From Pleurocapsa sp. FMAR1 (GTDB taxonomy: Bacteria; Cyanobacteriota; Cyanobacteriia; Cyanobacteriales; Xenococcaceae), in NCBI RefSeq assembly GCF_963665995.1, contig NZ_OY762512.1, forward strand, positions 2,666,001-2,730,000: a stretch of DNA of 64,000 bases, in the 5' to 3' direction. This document shows positions 27,685 through 36,695 of the stretch, one piece after another. Both the position numbers and the translations under genes were made by a program. Each line of letters opens with the position of its first letter. Position 1 is the first letter of the stretch. A model generated the notes under the pieces. That model was not told the DNA's origin, ran no database searches, and saw only the letters and a program-made list of their open reading frames with translations.

Positions 27685-28977
27685 ATGGTAATTACAAAAA
27701 AAGGACTGATTTTGGGAACAACTGCTGTAGCTTTATCAGCTGTTGCAGTTGCTGGGACAGGTATGTACCTATCTCAAGGTCAGGCTTTCATGCAAAGCGG
27801 TCCAAAAGAGACAGTGGACGAAGTCTGGCAAATTATCAATTATCAGTATGTAGACACAAGCTTTAATCATACTGATTGGTCAAAAATTCGTCAGCAATAT
27901 GTTAAGAATGCTGCTTATGAAAATAAACAAGATGCTTATAAAGCAATTCGAGAAATGCTGGGTAAGTTAGGAGATCCTTATACGCGCTTTATGAATCCAG
28001 AGGAGTTTCAGAATATGCGCATTGATACTTCAGGGGAGTTAACTGGAGTAGGTATTACCATTGCTAAAGATGAAAAGACAGGCAGGCTAATAGTTATATC
28101 TCCCGTTGAAGATACTCCTGCTTTTAAAGCGGGCATCCTAGCACAAGATTTAATTACCAAAATTGACGGTCAAGATACTAAAGGTATGGATGTCAACGAT
28201 GCGGTTAAATTAATTAGAGGCGAAGAAGGAACTCAGGTTACTCTAACAATCGATCGCCAGGGTAAAAAGAAAGACTACAATATTACTCGCGAAAAAATTG
28301 AGATTCATCCTGTTCGAGCAGCCGTTAAAGATAGTGACATCGGCAAGGTAGGGTATATTCGCCTGACAACCTTTAATGAGAATGCTGCTAAAGATATGCA
28401 GAAGGCGATTAAATCTCAAGAAAAAGAAGGTGTTGTTGGCTATGTGCTAGATCTACGCTCTAATCCAGGGGGTTTACTTTACTCGTCGATTGATATTGCT
28501 CGGATGTGGATTAATGACGGTACGATTGTCTCTACTGTCGATCGCAAAGGAGTAAGCGATCGCGAATCAGCAAACCACAAAGCTTTAACGCAAAAGCCTT
28601 TAGTTGTTTTGGTCAACGAAGGTTCAGCCAGTGCCAGCGAAATTCTTTCAGGTGCGCTACAAGATAATAAACGAGGAACTTTACTCGGAACAAAAACTTT
28701 TGGTAAAGGTCTGGTACAGTCAGTTCGTCCTCTGGGAGATGGTTCTGGATTAGCAGTGACAATTGCTAAGTATCTTACTCCTAGCGGTAGAGATATCAAC
28801 AAGCATGGAATCGATCCAGATGTCTTAGTAAAATTGAATGAAAAACAGCTAAAACAGCTTTATGGTGGCAATGCCGATAATTTAGGTTCAAAAAATGACC
28901 CGCAATTTTCTAAGGCAATTGATGTACTAACCAAGGATTTGGCACAGCAAGGTTCTAAACCTCAAGCAGCTAAGTAA
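27685..28977 (+). CDS. C-terminal processing peptidase (S41 family)
   Basis: A 430-residue exported serine protease of the Ctp family. The N-terminal helix (LILGTTAVALSAVAVAG) is a signal or anchor. The PDZ domain spans about 105-185 (GVGITIAKDEKTGRLIVISP, GQDTKGMDVNDAVKLIRGEE). The catalytic serine lies in VNEGSASASEILSGAL and the lysine in GTKTFGKGLVQSV. Paralogues in cyanobacteria are CtpA (which matures PSII protein D1), CtpB and CtpC; which one this is cannot be settled by eye. It is divergent from ftsQ. Confidence 0.92.
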   Translation: MVITKKGLILGTTAVALSAVAVAGTGMYLSQGQAFMQSGPKETVDEVWQIINYQYVDTSFNHTDWSKIRQQYVKNAAYENKQDAYKAIREMLGKLGDPYTRFMNPEEFQNMRIDTSGELTGVGITIAKDEKTGRLIVISPVEDTPAFKAGILAQDLITKIDGQDTKGMDVNDAVKLIRGEEGTQVTLTIDRQGKKKDYNITREKIEIHPVRAAVKDSDIGKVGYIRLTTFNENAAKDMQKAIKSQEKEGVVGYVLDLRSNPGGLLYSSIDIARMWINDGTIVSTVDRKGVSDRESANHKALTQKPLVVLVNEGSASASEILSGALQDNKRGTLLGTKTFGKGLVQSVRPLGDGSGLAVTIAKYLTPSGRDINKHGIDPDVLVKLNEKQLKQLYGGNADNLGSKNDPQFSKAIDVLTKDLAQQGSKPQAAK

Positions 28978-28992
28978 AACTAAAGTTATTAA

Positions 28993-29187
28993 CTATTGGG
29001 GTTTGCACTTACCAGCCCTAATTAAACCAATTTTTTTAGCGATCGCCTCTTGTTCGCTAGCAAATGAACCCCAGTGTTGACGAGATGATTCTTGCTTTGG
29101 GGTATTTGTTTGGGGTTGCTCAAAATCAGCTACCTCACAATTCCCATCTTCTTGCTTAATTACATACCAAAACTGTTTATCACTCAT
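28993..29187 (-). CDS. Conserved-looking 64-residue protein, function unknown
   Basis: A soluble, charged 64-residue protein: FWYVIKQEDGNCEVADFEQP, a polar linker, then HWGSFASEQEAIAKKIGLIR. The ending around AIAKKIGLIRAGKCKPQ resembles short cyanobacterial proteins with a WGPF-like motif that have no assigned role. It converges on the protease gene (15 bp gap). The ATG at 29187 has no overlap with neighbours. Confidence 0.65.
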   Translation of the reverse strand: MSDKQFWYVIKQEDGNCEVADFEQPQTNTPKQESSRQHWGSFASEQEAIAKKIGLIRAGKCKPQ

Positions 29188-29302
29188 GATTTTAGCAATC
29201 TAACTTATCTAAATATTAAAGAAAAAATCAGGCTAAGCAAAAAATAAGGGGCTATTGTAATTGCCCCAGTTTTTGGTATCTTAAAATTGAAAGAAAATGG
29301 AA

Positions 29303-29419
29303 TTATTCTGAATCACTTCGACCAGGATTACGGGAAGGATCGCTAGACAGGAAGCCGAAGATAAATATGCCAATAAAGAAAAATACGGTGATGTAAACAA
29401 CAATTTTGAGAGTAGCCAT
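29303..29419 (-). CDS. psbI: Photosystem II reaction-centre protein I
   Basis: A 38-residue subunit with one membrane helix near the D1 protein. The translation [19 protein letters not shown] continues with [18 protein letters not shown]; the [14 protein letters not shown] stretch is the psbI hallmark. Too short for usual gene calling. It stands alone on the minus strand, upstream of the 64-residue gene and divergent from gcvT. An AGGAGA-like box is found just before the ATG. Confidence 0.95.
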   Translation of the reverse strand: MATLKIVVYITVFFFIGIFIFGFLSSDPSRNPGRSDSE

Positions 29420-29665
29420 GTTAATTATCTCCTGATAAGTCTAAAAAATGTTAACCAAATTATTAATAAGCGTTTCTTGTTTCAAAAATACATTTTGGTA
29501 GCTAATAATGTTACTAAAATGAACTACCCTATACAACCATAGGTCGCTGACAGAATTAAAATTTTGAAACCAATATTACGTAATTATTAAATCATACCTG
29601 AATACACCCCCACAAGCCGATTTTTTCTCTGATATAGGTTCAAGTACTTAAAATATATCTACAAC

Positions 29666-30784
29666 ATGGCTAATTCTGAACTATCTCCATTATTACGAAC
29701 TCCTCTTTATAGTCTTGCCCAAGCTTCAAAAGCTCGTTTTACTGGCTTTTCAGGCTGGGAAATGCCCGTACAGTATTTAGGCTTAAAAATCGAACATCAA
29801 GCAGTACGCACCCAAGCAGGAATGTTTGATATTTCTCACATGGGTAAATTTACTTTTGTAGGCAAAGATTTAATTAGTGCTTGGCAGAATTTAGTACCTT
29901 CAGACTTGAGCCGTTTGCAACCAGGAGAAGCAATGTATACATTGCTGCTTAACCCTCAAGGCGGAATTATCGACGACATCATTTTGTATTACCAAGGAGA
30001 AAGCGATACAGAACAAAAAGCGGTGCTAATTGTTAATGCGGGAACAACCGACAAGGACAAAGCCTGGATTTTAGAAAATCTGCAATCTGATTCGGTGACG
30101 ATGGCAGACATATCCCAGCAACAGGCTCTAATTGCTTTACAAGGACCTAAAGCCAGTCAGATTTTACAAAGTCTGGTGGCAGAAGATATCAGCGCGATGA
30201 AGGCTTTTACTCATCAAACCGTCAGCATCAACGGTAGTGCTGCATTTATTGCTCGAACTGGCTATACAGGAGAAGATGGTTTTGAAATTATGCTTGAACC
30301 AGCAGCAGCACTACAGCTATGGCAGTCTTTTTTAAAGGCGGGAGTAATTCCCTGTGGTTTGGGTGCTAGAGATACTTTGCGCTTAGAAGCAGCAATGAGT
30401 CTTTATGGGCAAGAGATTGATGAAACAACCACGCCTCTAGAAGCTGGCTTAAACTGGGTAGTGCATCTAGATGACAAGCAAGACTTTATCGGACGCTCTG
30501 CCTTAGAAAAACAAAAGCAAGAAGGAGTAAAACGCCGTCTAGTAGGTTTGGAAATGTCAGGTAGACACATAGCCCGTCATGGCTATCGTGTTGTGTCCGA
30601 AGGGAAAGCAGTAGGAGAAGTAACCAGCGGAACTTTAGCTCCTACTGTGGGAAAAGCGATCGCTTTAGCTTATGTGCCTAAGTCTTTAAGTAAAGTGGGG
30701 CAGGCTTTAGAAATTGAAATCCGTGGCAAAACCTATCCTGCTACAGTGGTCAAAAAACCCTTTTATCGTTCACCCCATCGGTAG
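29666..30784 (+). CDS. gcvT: Glycine cleavage system aminomethyltransferase (T protein)
   Basis: Transfers the aminomethyl group from H protein to tetrahydrofolate, needed in photorespiration. 372 residues. It has the start LRTPLYSLAQASKARFTGFS, AGMFDISHMGKF, LLNPQGGIIDDIILY, ARTGYTGEDGFEIML, GLGARDTLRLEAAMSLYGQE and the C-terminal EVTSGTLAPTVGKAIALAYV. All expected blocks are present. The gene is single, followed by glpK on the other strand. Confidence 0.96.
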   Translation: MANSELSPLLRTPLYSLAQASKARFTGFSGWEMPVQYLGLKIEHQAVRTQAGMFDISHMGKFTFVGKDLISAWQNLVPSDLSRLQPGEAMYTLLLNPQGGIIDDIILYYQGESDTEQKAVLIVNAGTTDKDKAWILENLQSDSVTMADISQQQALIALQGPKASQILQSLVAEDISAMKAFTHQTVSINGSAAFIARTGYTGEDGFEIMLEPAAALQLWQSFLKAGVIPCGLGARDTLRLEAAMSLYGQEIDETTTPLEAGLNWVVHLDDKQDFIGRSALEKQKQEGVKRRLVGLEMSGRHIARHGYRVVSEGKAVGEVTSGTLAPTVGKAIALAYVPKSLSKVGQALEIEIRGKTYPATVVKKPFYRSPHR

Positions 30785-30832
30785 ATTAACTGTCCATTGT
30801 TAATTGTTAATCGATTATTGTTCATTGAATTG

Positions 30833-32329
30833 CTATTCAATCCAATTTTTGGCTCTGCTGACGGCTTTTGACCACATAGCAAAATTCTCTTGTGCCTGAG
30901 ACTGTCCCTCTCCTGGTTCAAATACCTTGTCTACTTGGCGATCGCCTACCAACTTCTGATAATCGTCCCAAAACCCCACCGCTAAACCCGCACCAAAAGC
31001 TGCGCCTTGGGCGGTGGCATCTAGCACTACAGGACGTTCTAATGCCACTCCTAAAGCATCTGCTTGGAACTGCATCAAAAAATTGTTTTTGGCTGCCCCA
31101 CCGTCGATTTTGAGTAGAGACACGGCTTTGTCACTGTCTTTGTTGACCGCATCCACCACTTCTTTAACCTGATAGGCGATCGCCTCTAGAACGGCTCTAA
31201 CCATGTGTTCTTTCTTTACCCCGCCAGTAATGCCCAAAAATGCACCACGGGCTTTCATATCCCAGTGAGGCGCACCCAAGCCACTTAAGGCAGGAACAAA
31301 ATAAACTCCGTTAGTATCTTCTACCTGATTACAGAAAGACTCGGTGTCAGCAGCATATTTAATCAAACCCAAACCATCTCGTAACCATTGAATAGATGCC
31401 CCCGTAGTAAAAATAGCTCCTTCTAAAGCATAGTTAGTTTGTTCTAGGGTACTCCATGCCACCGTTGAAAGAAGTTGATTATTGGAACGGGTTACTTCTG
31501 TGCCTGTTTGTGCCACTAAAAAGCAGCCTGTGCCATAGGTACATTTGAGTAATCCAGGGCGATCGCATCCGTGAGCAAATAATGATGCCTGCTGATCTCC
31601 AAAGATGGCAGCAATGGGAATTTCTGTTCCTAATATCTGGCGATCGCTTTTGCCAAACAAACCCATACTAGGTTTAATTTCAGGCATAATCTGACTGGGA
31701 ATATCAAATAGCTTGAGCAATGACTCGTCCCAGTCTTTCGTGTCTAAATTCATCAACATAGTACGGCTGGCATTGCTTTCATCAGTAGCATGAACCTGTT
31801 TACCCGTTAGATTCCATAAAGCCCAACTGTCTACTGTTCCCGCCATCACGTTATCCCAATTCGTATCAGGCTGATTCTGCTTCACCCAATCAATTAGCCA
31901 GGCTAATTTGGTCGCTGAAAAATAGGCATCTAAAACTAAACCCGTTTTCTGTTGAATCACCTCAGCCTGTCCTTCTGCTCTGAGGCGATCGCACATAGTA
32001 GAGGTACGACGATCCTGCCAAACAATCGCTTTATGCAGTGGTTTTCCTGTAGTTTTGTCCCAAAGCAAACAAGTTTCTCTTTGAACAGTCAAGCCAATAG
32101 CTGCAATTTCTGAAGCGGTAATCTGCTTGTCGGCAATAACTTTTTGTATAGAGTCATTAGTGTCCCGCCAAATTTCTACGGCATCATGTTCTAACCATCC
32201 AGGATGAGGGTAATGTTGAGTTAACTCTTTGTATGCCTGACCGACAATATTCCCCTGGCGATCAAATAATATTGCCCGATTACCTGTAGTACCTAAATCT
32301 AAGGAAAGAATGTATTTTGTGTCGGTCAT
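30833..32329 (-). CDS. glpK: Glycerol kinase
   Basis: FGGY-family kinase that phosphorylates glycerol to glycerol-3-phosphate. About 498 residues from the ATG at 32329 (MTDTKYILSLDLGTTGNRAI); an in-frame TTG at 32341 adds four residues. Motifs: LSLDLGTTGNRAILFD, VWQDRRTSTMCDRLR, GDQQASLFAHGCDRPGLLK, TYGTGCFLV, EGAIFTTGASIQWLRDGLG, and the C-terminal DGGAAKNNFLMQFQADALG. Usual family wording has GTTSSR where this has GTTGNR. No glycerol facilitator or dehydrogenase is beside it. Confidence 0.95.
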   Translation of the reverse strand: MTDTKYILSLDLGTTGNRAILFDRQGNIVGQAYKELTQHYPHPGWLEHDAVEIWRDTNDSIQKVIADKQITASEIAAIGLTVQRETCLLWDKTTGKPLHKAIVWQDRRTSTMCDRLRAEGQAEVIQQKTGLVLDAYFSATKLAWLIDWVKQNQPDTNWDNVMAGTVDSWALWNLTGKQVHATDESNASRTMLMNLDTKDWDESLLKLFDIPSQIMPEIKPSMGLFGKSDRQILGTEIPIAAIFGDQQASLFAHGCDRPGLLKCTYGTGCFLVAQTGTEVTRSNNQLLSTVAWSTLEQTNYALEGAIFTTGASIQWLRDGLGLIKYAADTESFCNQVEDTNGVYFVPALSGLGAPHWDMKARGAFLGITGGVKKEHMVRAVLEAIAYQVKEVVDAVNKDSDKAVSLLKIDGGAAKNNFLMQFQADALGVALERPVVLDATAQGAAFGAGLAVGFWDDYQKLVGDRQVDKVFEPGEGQSQAQENFAMWSKAVSRAKNWIE

Positions 32330-32579
32330 TGATAATACCAAAATTCTACTTATGTTTGTAGGTTTACAGCAAAGTCAGGACTCAGAAATGTTTTATTAAG
32401 TTTTTTTTACGTTTATGTTGTTTTGGAGCGATCGCCATAGCTGAATTCTATCTTTATGCTCAATTGCTACAGGAATCAACTACCAAATACCAGCTTAAGA
32501 TTTAAGCTTGGCAAAATAAGCCAAGAAATTATTTAAAAGTCAGGGAATAAAACTTGCAAACTATCATCAAACTTGTGTT

Positions 32580-33683
32580 TTATTCTTCAAAATTGATGGG
32601 CTTGCGTCCTGGCTGTCTTCTTAGATCTTCTGAATAATTATCATCTTCAGAATCGTCGTAATTATCATAGTCATCTTGCTCAGAATCATCGTAGTCATCA
32701 TAGTCATCATATTCATCTGCATAGTCAGCAGCTTCAGAATCATTTAATGGCTGATAATCGACTACAAAATCTCCAGGAATAGATTCATTTTGCCCATCAT
32801 TGCTCCTGTTAATCTGAGAATCATAATTTCTCTCTAAATCATCAGAACCATAATTATCTTCTGGTTCATCATAGCTTCTGCCTAAATCAGCTAAATTAGT
32901 TGGGTTCGGTCTACTGTTAGTAAGAGGAGGAGTAGACTTGGGCATACGACCAGGACGATCTGGATTCATAGGGCGACGAATAGGGCCAGAAGCATTACGG
33001 GAACTATCTGCCCATTCATCTTGAGCGTTCCAACTATCATAACCATCAGAGGGAGGAGCGGAGGCAGGACGACGACGAGGACGAACATCTCTTTCTACAT
33101 AACTGTCCTCAGCTTGACGGGGACGGGGGCGTTCGGCAAAATTATCGGTTTCAGGACGGCGAGTTTTGCTGCGTCGAGGTTCGTCTCTAATCTCAGGAGC
33201 GGGGGAAGATGGTCTTTTTCTCTCAGATGGACGACGAACAGGGCGAGATTGAGGCTCATCGTAGCCTCTCAATCTGGGACTATTGTAGTTGGGTTTAGCC
33301 CCATCATAAACATTGTCATAAGGGTCAATTTTGTCTAATTCTGCTTCAGTATAAACTCTGGTACTGCTCACAGGGCGATCGCGATCGACAACGGGAGTAT
33401 TACGCCTAGCTTGCTCAGTCGCTACGCCCCGCATCCGAATGCTTTCAAAAGCAAAGAAAATTGCTGTTCCCGTCAGCAAGAATTGACCAAACTGCAAAAT
33501 TGGATCGAGTCGCCACCCATTAAACAACAAGATAACGCCACAAAGTAAACCCACCGCAGCAAAGAAAATATCATAATCCCTTGCCAACTCAGGGCGAATT
33601 GAACGCAGGAAAAACAGCCCAGCCCCTGCCACTGCCAAAAATATACCTAAAATAGCTGCTGCATTCAGCCCGAAATTGACCAT
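32580..33683 (-). CDS. ycf66: Ycf66 family protein with long disordered acidic tail
   Basis: A 367-residue protein. Residues 1-90 contain three hydrophobic segments (NAAAILGIFLAVAGAGLFF, then DIFFAAVGLLCGVILLF and QFLLTGTAIFFAFESIRMRG), which define Ycf66 of cyanobacteria and some plastids. The remaining 270 residues are low complexity: first Arg/Pro/Ser-rich, then strongly acidic with repeated Asp-Asp-Tyr units (YDDYDDYDDSEQDDY). The family function is not established. psbX lies upstream on the same strand, about 240 bp away. Confidence 0.9.
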   Translation of the reverse strand: MVNFGLNAAAILGIFLAVAGAGLFFLRSIRPELARDYDIFFAAVGLLCGVILLFNGWRLDPILQFGQFLLTGTAIFFAFESIRMRGVATEQARRNTPVVDRDRPVSSTRVYTEAELDKIDPYDNVYDGAKPNYNSPRLRGYDEPQSRPVRRPSERKRPSSPAPEIRDEPRRSKTRRPETDNFAERPRPRQAEDSYVERDVRPRRRPASAPPSDGYDSWNAQDEWADSSRNASGPIRRPMNPDRPGRMPKSTPPLTNSRPNPTNLADLGRSYDEPEDNYGSDDLERNYDSQINRSNDGQNESIPGDFVVDYQPLNDSEAADYADEYDDYDDYDDSEQDDYDNYDDSEDDNYSEDLRRQPGRKPINFEE

Positions 33684-33822
33684 TAATGTTCTCCTAATAT
33701 GGCTTTATAAATTTTAACTGATGAATATCTTGACTTTGACCAAAATTAGAGAAATTTAAAGTTATTAAATAACTATTATCTGGTGCTATTTTTGCGCTCA
33801 TATATTCTTATAAAAAATAATA

Positions 33823-33886
33823 GGGCAATGAAACATAGACACTACCATTACTGTCTTTTCTCTACGTAGAGAATATCTCATCGCCC
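33823..33886. repeat. Nested palindrome between psbX and ycf66
   Basis: An outer pair GGGCAATGA (33823-33831) and TCATCGCCC (33878-33886), with one mismatch, encloses a perfect 16-bp palindrome TTCTCTACGTAGAGAA at 33858-33873. It lies after psbX and before ycf66, both on the minus strand. It may end psbX transcripts or act as an operator for ycf66. Confidence 0.55.
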
Positions 33887-33926
33887 ACAAAAACCATAAT
33901 AATTTAATGTCAATACTGACAAGCAA

Positions 33927-34049
33927 TCAAGAACCGCGTTTAACTTTGTCGCTCTGACTCAAAACAATTAGGGCAATAGTTGCGGGAATAACTACAATCA
34001 CAGCACCCAAGGCTATACTCAAAAGAAAATTGGTTAATGAAGGAGTCAT
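33927..34049 (-). CDS. psbX: Photosystem II protein X
   Basis: A 40-residue one-helix PSII subunit. The translation MTPSLTNFLLSIALGAVIVV and then IPATIALIVLSQSDKVKRGS matches PsbX across its length, including the MTPSL start and the SQxDKV end. Too short for ordinary gene callers. The start is ATG at 34049. The upstream 300 bp is AT-rich and divergent from yggT. Confidence 0.95.
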   Translation of the reverse strand: MTPSLTNFLLSIALGAVIVVIPATIALIVLSQSDKVKRGS

Positions 34050-34356
34050 AATTTTTTATCCTGATTAATTTTGTTTATTTAGTAATGATTTACGTTGTGT
34101 AGTAATTTTAAAAGTTTTTTAGGCAAAACTAAAGCTCTTCACAACACGGTGCTTTAAAAAGCCCATCATATATTGTAAGGGGATGGTGGTCATCAAATTC
34201 TGGCGAGGCTAGATAAAATATAATTTTTATTACTTAACTATAGTTTCGAGTCTAAGCCAACTAGTCCATAAAACAACAGTACAATAAATAATAGATATTT
34301 ACATTGTGTAATATTATCAGCACTTATCGATCAAATCTCATTGATGTATTGATGTT
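34050..34356. other. Divergent intergenic region psbX/yggT
   Basis: About 307 bp of AT-rich DNA between psbX and yggT. A patch around 34150-34205 is less AT-rich and includes GGGATGGTGG, but no open frame or clear RNA structure is seen. Promoters for both genes should be here. Confidence 0.4.
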
Positions 34357-34647
34357 ATGAATTTATCAAGTTTAGGTACTTTGGGTATAAGTCTTTTGTT
34401 AGGGTTAATGACAATTTTATTTATTTTTAGAATTGTGCTTACCTGGTATCCTCAAGCAGAGCTTACTCGTTTTCCCTTTAGCTTAGTTGTTTTGCCGACC
34501 GAACCTTTTTTAAAGCCTTTGCGTAAAATAATTTCTCCCATTGGTGGAGTAGATATTACGCCAATTATCTGGGTGGGAATTTTAACTTTGATCAGAGAAA
34601 TTTTAGTTGGACAACAAGGATTAGTAACTATGGCATTAAGCCATTAA
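34357..34647 (+). CDS. ycf19: YggT/Ycf19 family membrane protein
   Basis: A 96-residue protein with two membrane segments. FIFRIVLTWYPQAELTRFPF and LPTEPFLKPLRKIISPIGGV with DITPIIWVGIL are the conserved YggT family blocks. Ycf19/YggT proteins in cyanobacteria and plastids have been tied to nucleoid or thylakoid organisation and photosystem-related processes; the mechanism is open. It converges on accC with a 17 bp gap. Confidence 0.9.
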   Translation: MNLSSLGTLGISLLLGLMTILFIFRIVLTWYPQAELTRFPFSLVVLPTEPFLKPLRKIISPIGGVDITPIIWVGILTLIREILVGQQGLVTMALSH

Positions 34648-34664
34648 TCCTAAAAAACCATCAA

Positions 34665-36011
34665 TTAGTCACTCAAATGTTCGGCAATAAAATTAGTGTA
34701 TATTTCGCCTTTAAGAAAAGCAGGGGTTTCTAAAATGCGCTGATGAAACTCAATGGTAGTAGGTACTCCAGTAATAGCACATTCTCTTAAAGCTCTTTTC
34801 ATACGCTTAATTGCTACATCACGATTTTCGCCCCAGACAATTAGTTTACCGATCAAAGAATCATAATAAGCAGGAATTTCGTAGTCGGTATAAACATGAG
34901 AATCCATTCTTACTCCTGGCCCTCCTGGGGGTAAATAGGCACTAATTCGTCCTGGATGGGGGCGGAAGTTATGTTTGGGATCTTCAGCGTTAATTCGACA
35001 TTCGATCGCATGACCCGTCAACTTTACCTGATCTTGGGTAAGTCTCAGCTTCTCTCCCTGAGCCACCCGAATTTGTTCGGCAATCAGATCGATCCCTATA
35101 ACCATTTCTGTAACGGGATGTTCTACCTGAATGCGAGTATTCATTTCCATAAAGTAAAAATCTCCAGATTTATCCAGGAGAAATTCTACTGTCCCCACAC
35201 CCACATAATCGATTGACTTGGCTGCTTTGACCGCAGCATCACCCATTTTCTGGCGCAATTGGGGGCTTAAGACCGCGCTAGGTGCTTCTTCTAACAGTTT
35301 TTGATGACGACGCTGAATAGAGCAGTCTCTTTCACCTAAATGAATAACGTTACCGAAACTGTCGGCAAGAATCTGAAACTCAATGTGACGAGGGCATTCC
35401 ACAAATTTTTCTAAATATACCCCACCATTACCAAAAGCTGCCTCAGCTTCTCCTTGAGCAGCTTGGAACATTCTGACTAAATCTGTTTCCTCATGTACTA
35501 AACGCATTCCTCGACCACCGCCACCAGCAGTGGCTTTAATCATTACGGGATAACCAATTTTGCTAGCAATTGTTTTTGCTTCCTCTTCATCACGTAGTAA
35601 ACCGTTACTACCAGGTACAGTAGGAACACCTGCTGCCTCCATAGTTTTTTTGGCAGTAGATTTATCTCCCATCGCTAACATCGCTTCCTTGGAAGGACCA
35701 ATAAAAGTAAGCTGATGATCGTTACAAATTTCTACAAAACGGGCGTTTTCGGCTAAGAAACCATAGCCAGGATGAATGGCGTTAGCATTACGGGTCAAAG
35801 CAGCAGCTATGATGTTAGGAATATTTAAATAGCTTTTACCAGATGGGGGCGGACCAATACATACACTCTCATCCGCCAACTGAACGTGAAGAGCTTGGCG
35901 ATCGATGGTAGAGTGAACGGCTACCGTAGCAATGCCCATTTCAGCACAGGTGTGTAAAATGCGTAGAGCAATTTCCCCTCGATTGGCGATTAGAATTTTG
36001 TCAAACTGCAT
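34665..36011 (-). CDS. accC: Acetyl-CoA carboxylase biotin carboxylase subunit
   Basis: ATP-grasp enzyme that carboxylates biotin on BCCP in fatty acid synthesis. 448 residues. Blocks: [33 protein letters not shown], the glycine-rich [47 protein letters not shown] and [13 protein letters not shown]. All catalytic residues in these blocks are present. A lone subunit gene, as is normal in cyanobacteria where acc genes are scattered. Confidence 0.97.
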   Translation of the reverse strand: MQFDKILIANRGEIALRILHTCAEMGIATVAVHSTIDRQALHVQLADESVCIGPPPSGKSYLNIPNIIAAALTRNANAIHPGYGFLAENARFVEICNDHQLTFIGPSKEAMLAMGDKSTAKKTMEAAGVPTVPGSNGLLRDEEEAKTIASKIGYPVMIKATAGGGGRGMRLVHEETDLVRMFQAAQGEAEAAFGNGGVYLEKFVECPRHIEFQILADSFGNVIHLGERDCSIQRRHQKLLEEAPSAVLSPQLRQKMGDAAVKAAKSIDYVGVGTVEFLLDKSGDFYFMEMNTRIQVEHPVTEMVIGIDLIAEQIRVAQGEKLRLTQDQVKLTGHAIECRINAEDPKHNFRPHPGRISAYLPPGGPGVRMDSHVYTDYEIPAYYDSLIGKLIVWGENRDVAIKRMKRALRECAITGVPTTIEFHQRILETPAFLKGEIYTNFIAEHLSD

Positions 36012-36083
36012 TTTTTGAGTAGATAACTAGAGTCATGTTTTAGAATAGAGCTTTTTATGGCACTAAAGAAAAGATAAAATTGA

Positions 36084-36320
36084 TCATTTACTTGATTTTG
36101 CAGGTGGACGATCATCACTCCAGCCCCACCAAGCAGTGTTACACTCGCACTGATAAAATTCTTGCCATTTGCGATGACCATCTACACTTACAGGTGCGCG
36201 ACGGTTTAGCCAAACATTTTGCGCCTTTTTAGGGTTAGATTTACAGCTAGGACAGCAAAAATCAACCGCATGCACTGCTGATTTAGTCCATTCTGGAGGT
36301 ACTAAAGCAAAAGCATCCAT
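36084..36320 (-). CDS. Small zinc-ribbon-like protein, 78 residues
   Basis: Two cysteine pairs, CCPSC near residues 22-26 and CEC near 59-61, flank a basic linker (WLNRRAPVSVDGHRKWQEFY), and an aromatic WWGW follows the second pair. This is a zinc-ribbon layout. Short proteins of this form are found in cyanobacteria without a known role. It lies between accC and tRNA-Thr. DNA or RNA binding is possible but not shown. Confidence 0.65.
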   Translation of the reverse strand: MDAFALVPPEWTKSAVHAVDFCCPSCKSNPKKAQNVWLNRRAPVSVDGHRKWQEFYQCECNTAWWGWSDDRPPAKSSK

Positions 36321-36480
36321 AAATGTTTTGTTTGATGATAGTTTTAGAATAGTATTCTTAATTATCCCTATTATTTGTTTATCTTGGTATTATCTTAATA
36401 GGAATTATTTTACGAACCGTAAGAGCAGTAAAAACGGGGTATCTATAAGAAATTGCAAGATTGCATTTTGATTAGCTTAA

Positions 36481-36521
36481 CGGGCTTTGAACTCGTGACC
36501 TCGTCCTCACCCAAGGTGTGT
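36481..36521 (-). pseudogene. tRNA remnant beside tRNA-Thr
   Basis: On the minus strand, GGTGAGGACGAGGTC-ACGAGTTCAA closely matches the anticodon-arm to T-arm part of the intact tRNA-Thr 20-60 bases away (GGTAAGGACGAGGTC-GCGAGTTCAA). The 5' half and acceptor stem are missing. It looks like a partial duplication or the trace of an integration event at the tRNA. Confidence 0.6.
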
Positions 36522-36537
36522 GAATATAATTTAATAA

Positions 36538-36609
36538 AGCCCCGAGCGAGGATTGAACTCGCGACCTCGTCCTTACCAAGGACGCGCTCTGCCACTGAGC
36601 CATCGGGGC
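36538..36609 (-). tRNA. trnT: tRNA-Thr (anticodon GGT)
   Basis: A complete cloverleaf: acceptor GCCCCGA/TCGGGGC, D-arm GCTCAGTGGCAGAGC, anticodon stem CGTCC/GGACG around loop TTGGTAA (anticodon GGT), and T-arm with GTTCAATCC. The CCA end is not encoded. GGT reads ACC and ACU threonine codons. Confidence 0.95.
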
Positions 36610-36695
36610 ATTCGGCGTCTAAAATAGTATAGCATCTACTACTTAATTAAAGAAGATGAAATTAAGTTGCGATCGCAATTCTCAAGATAATTCAT

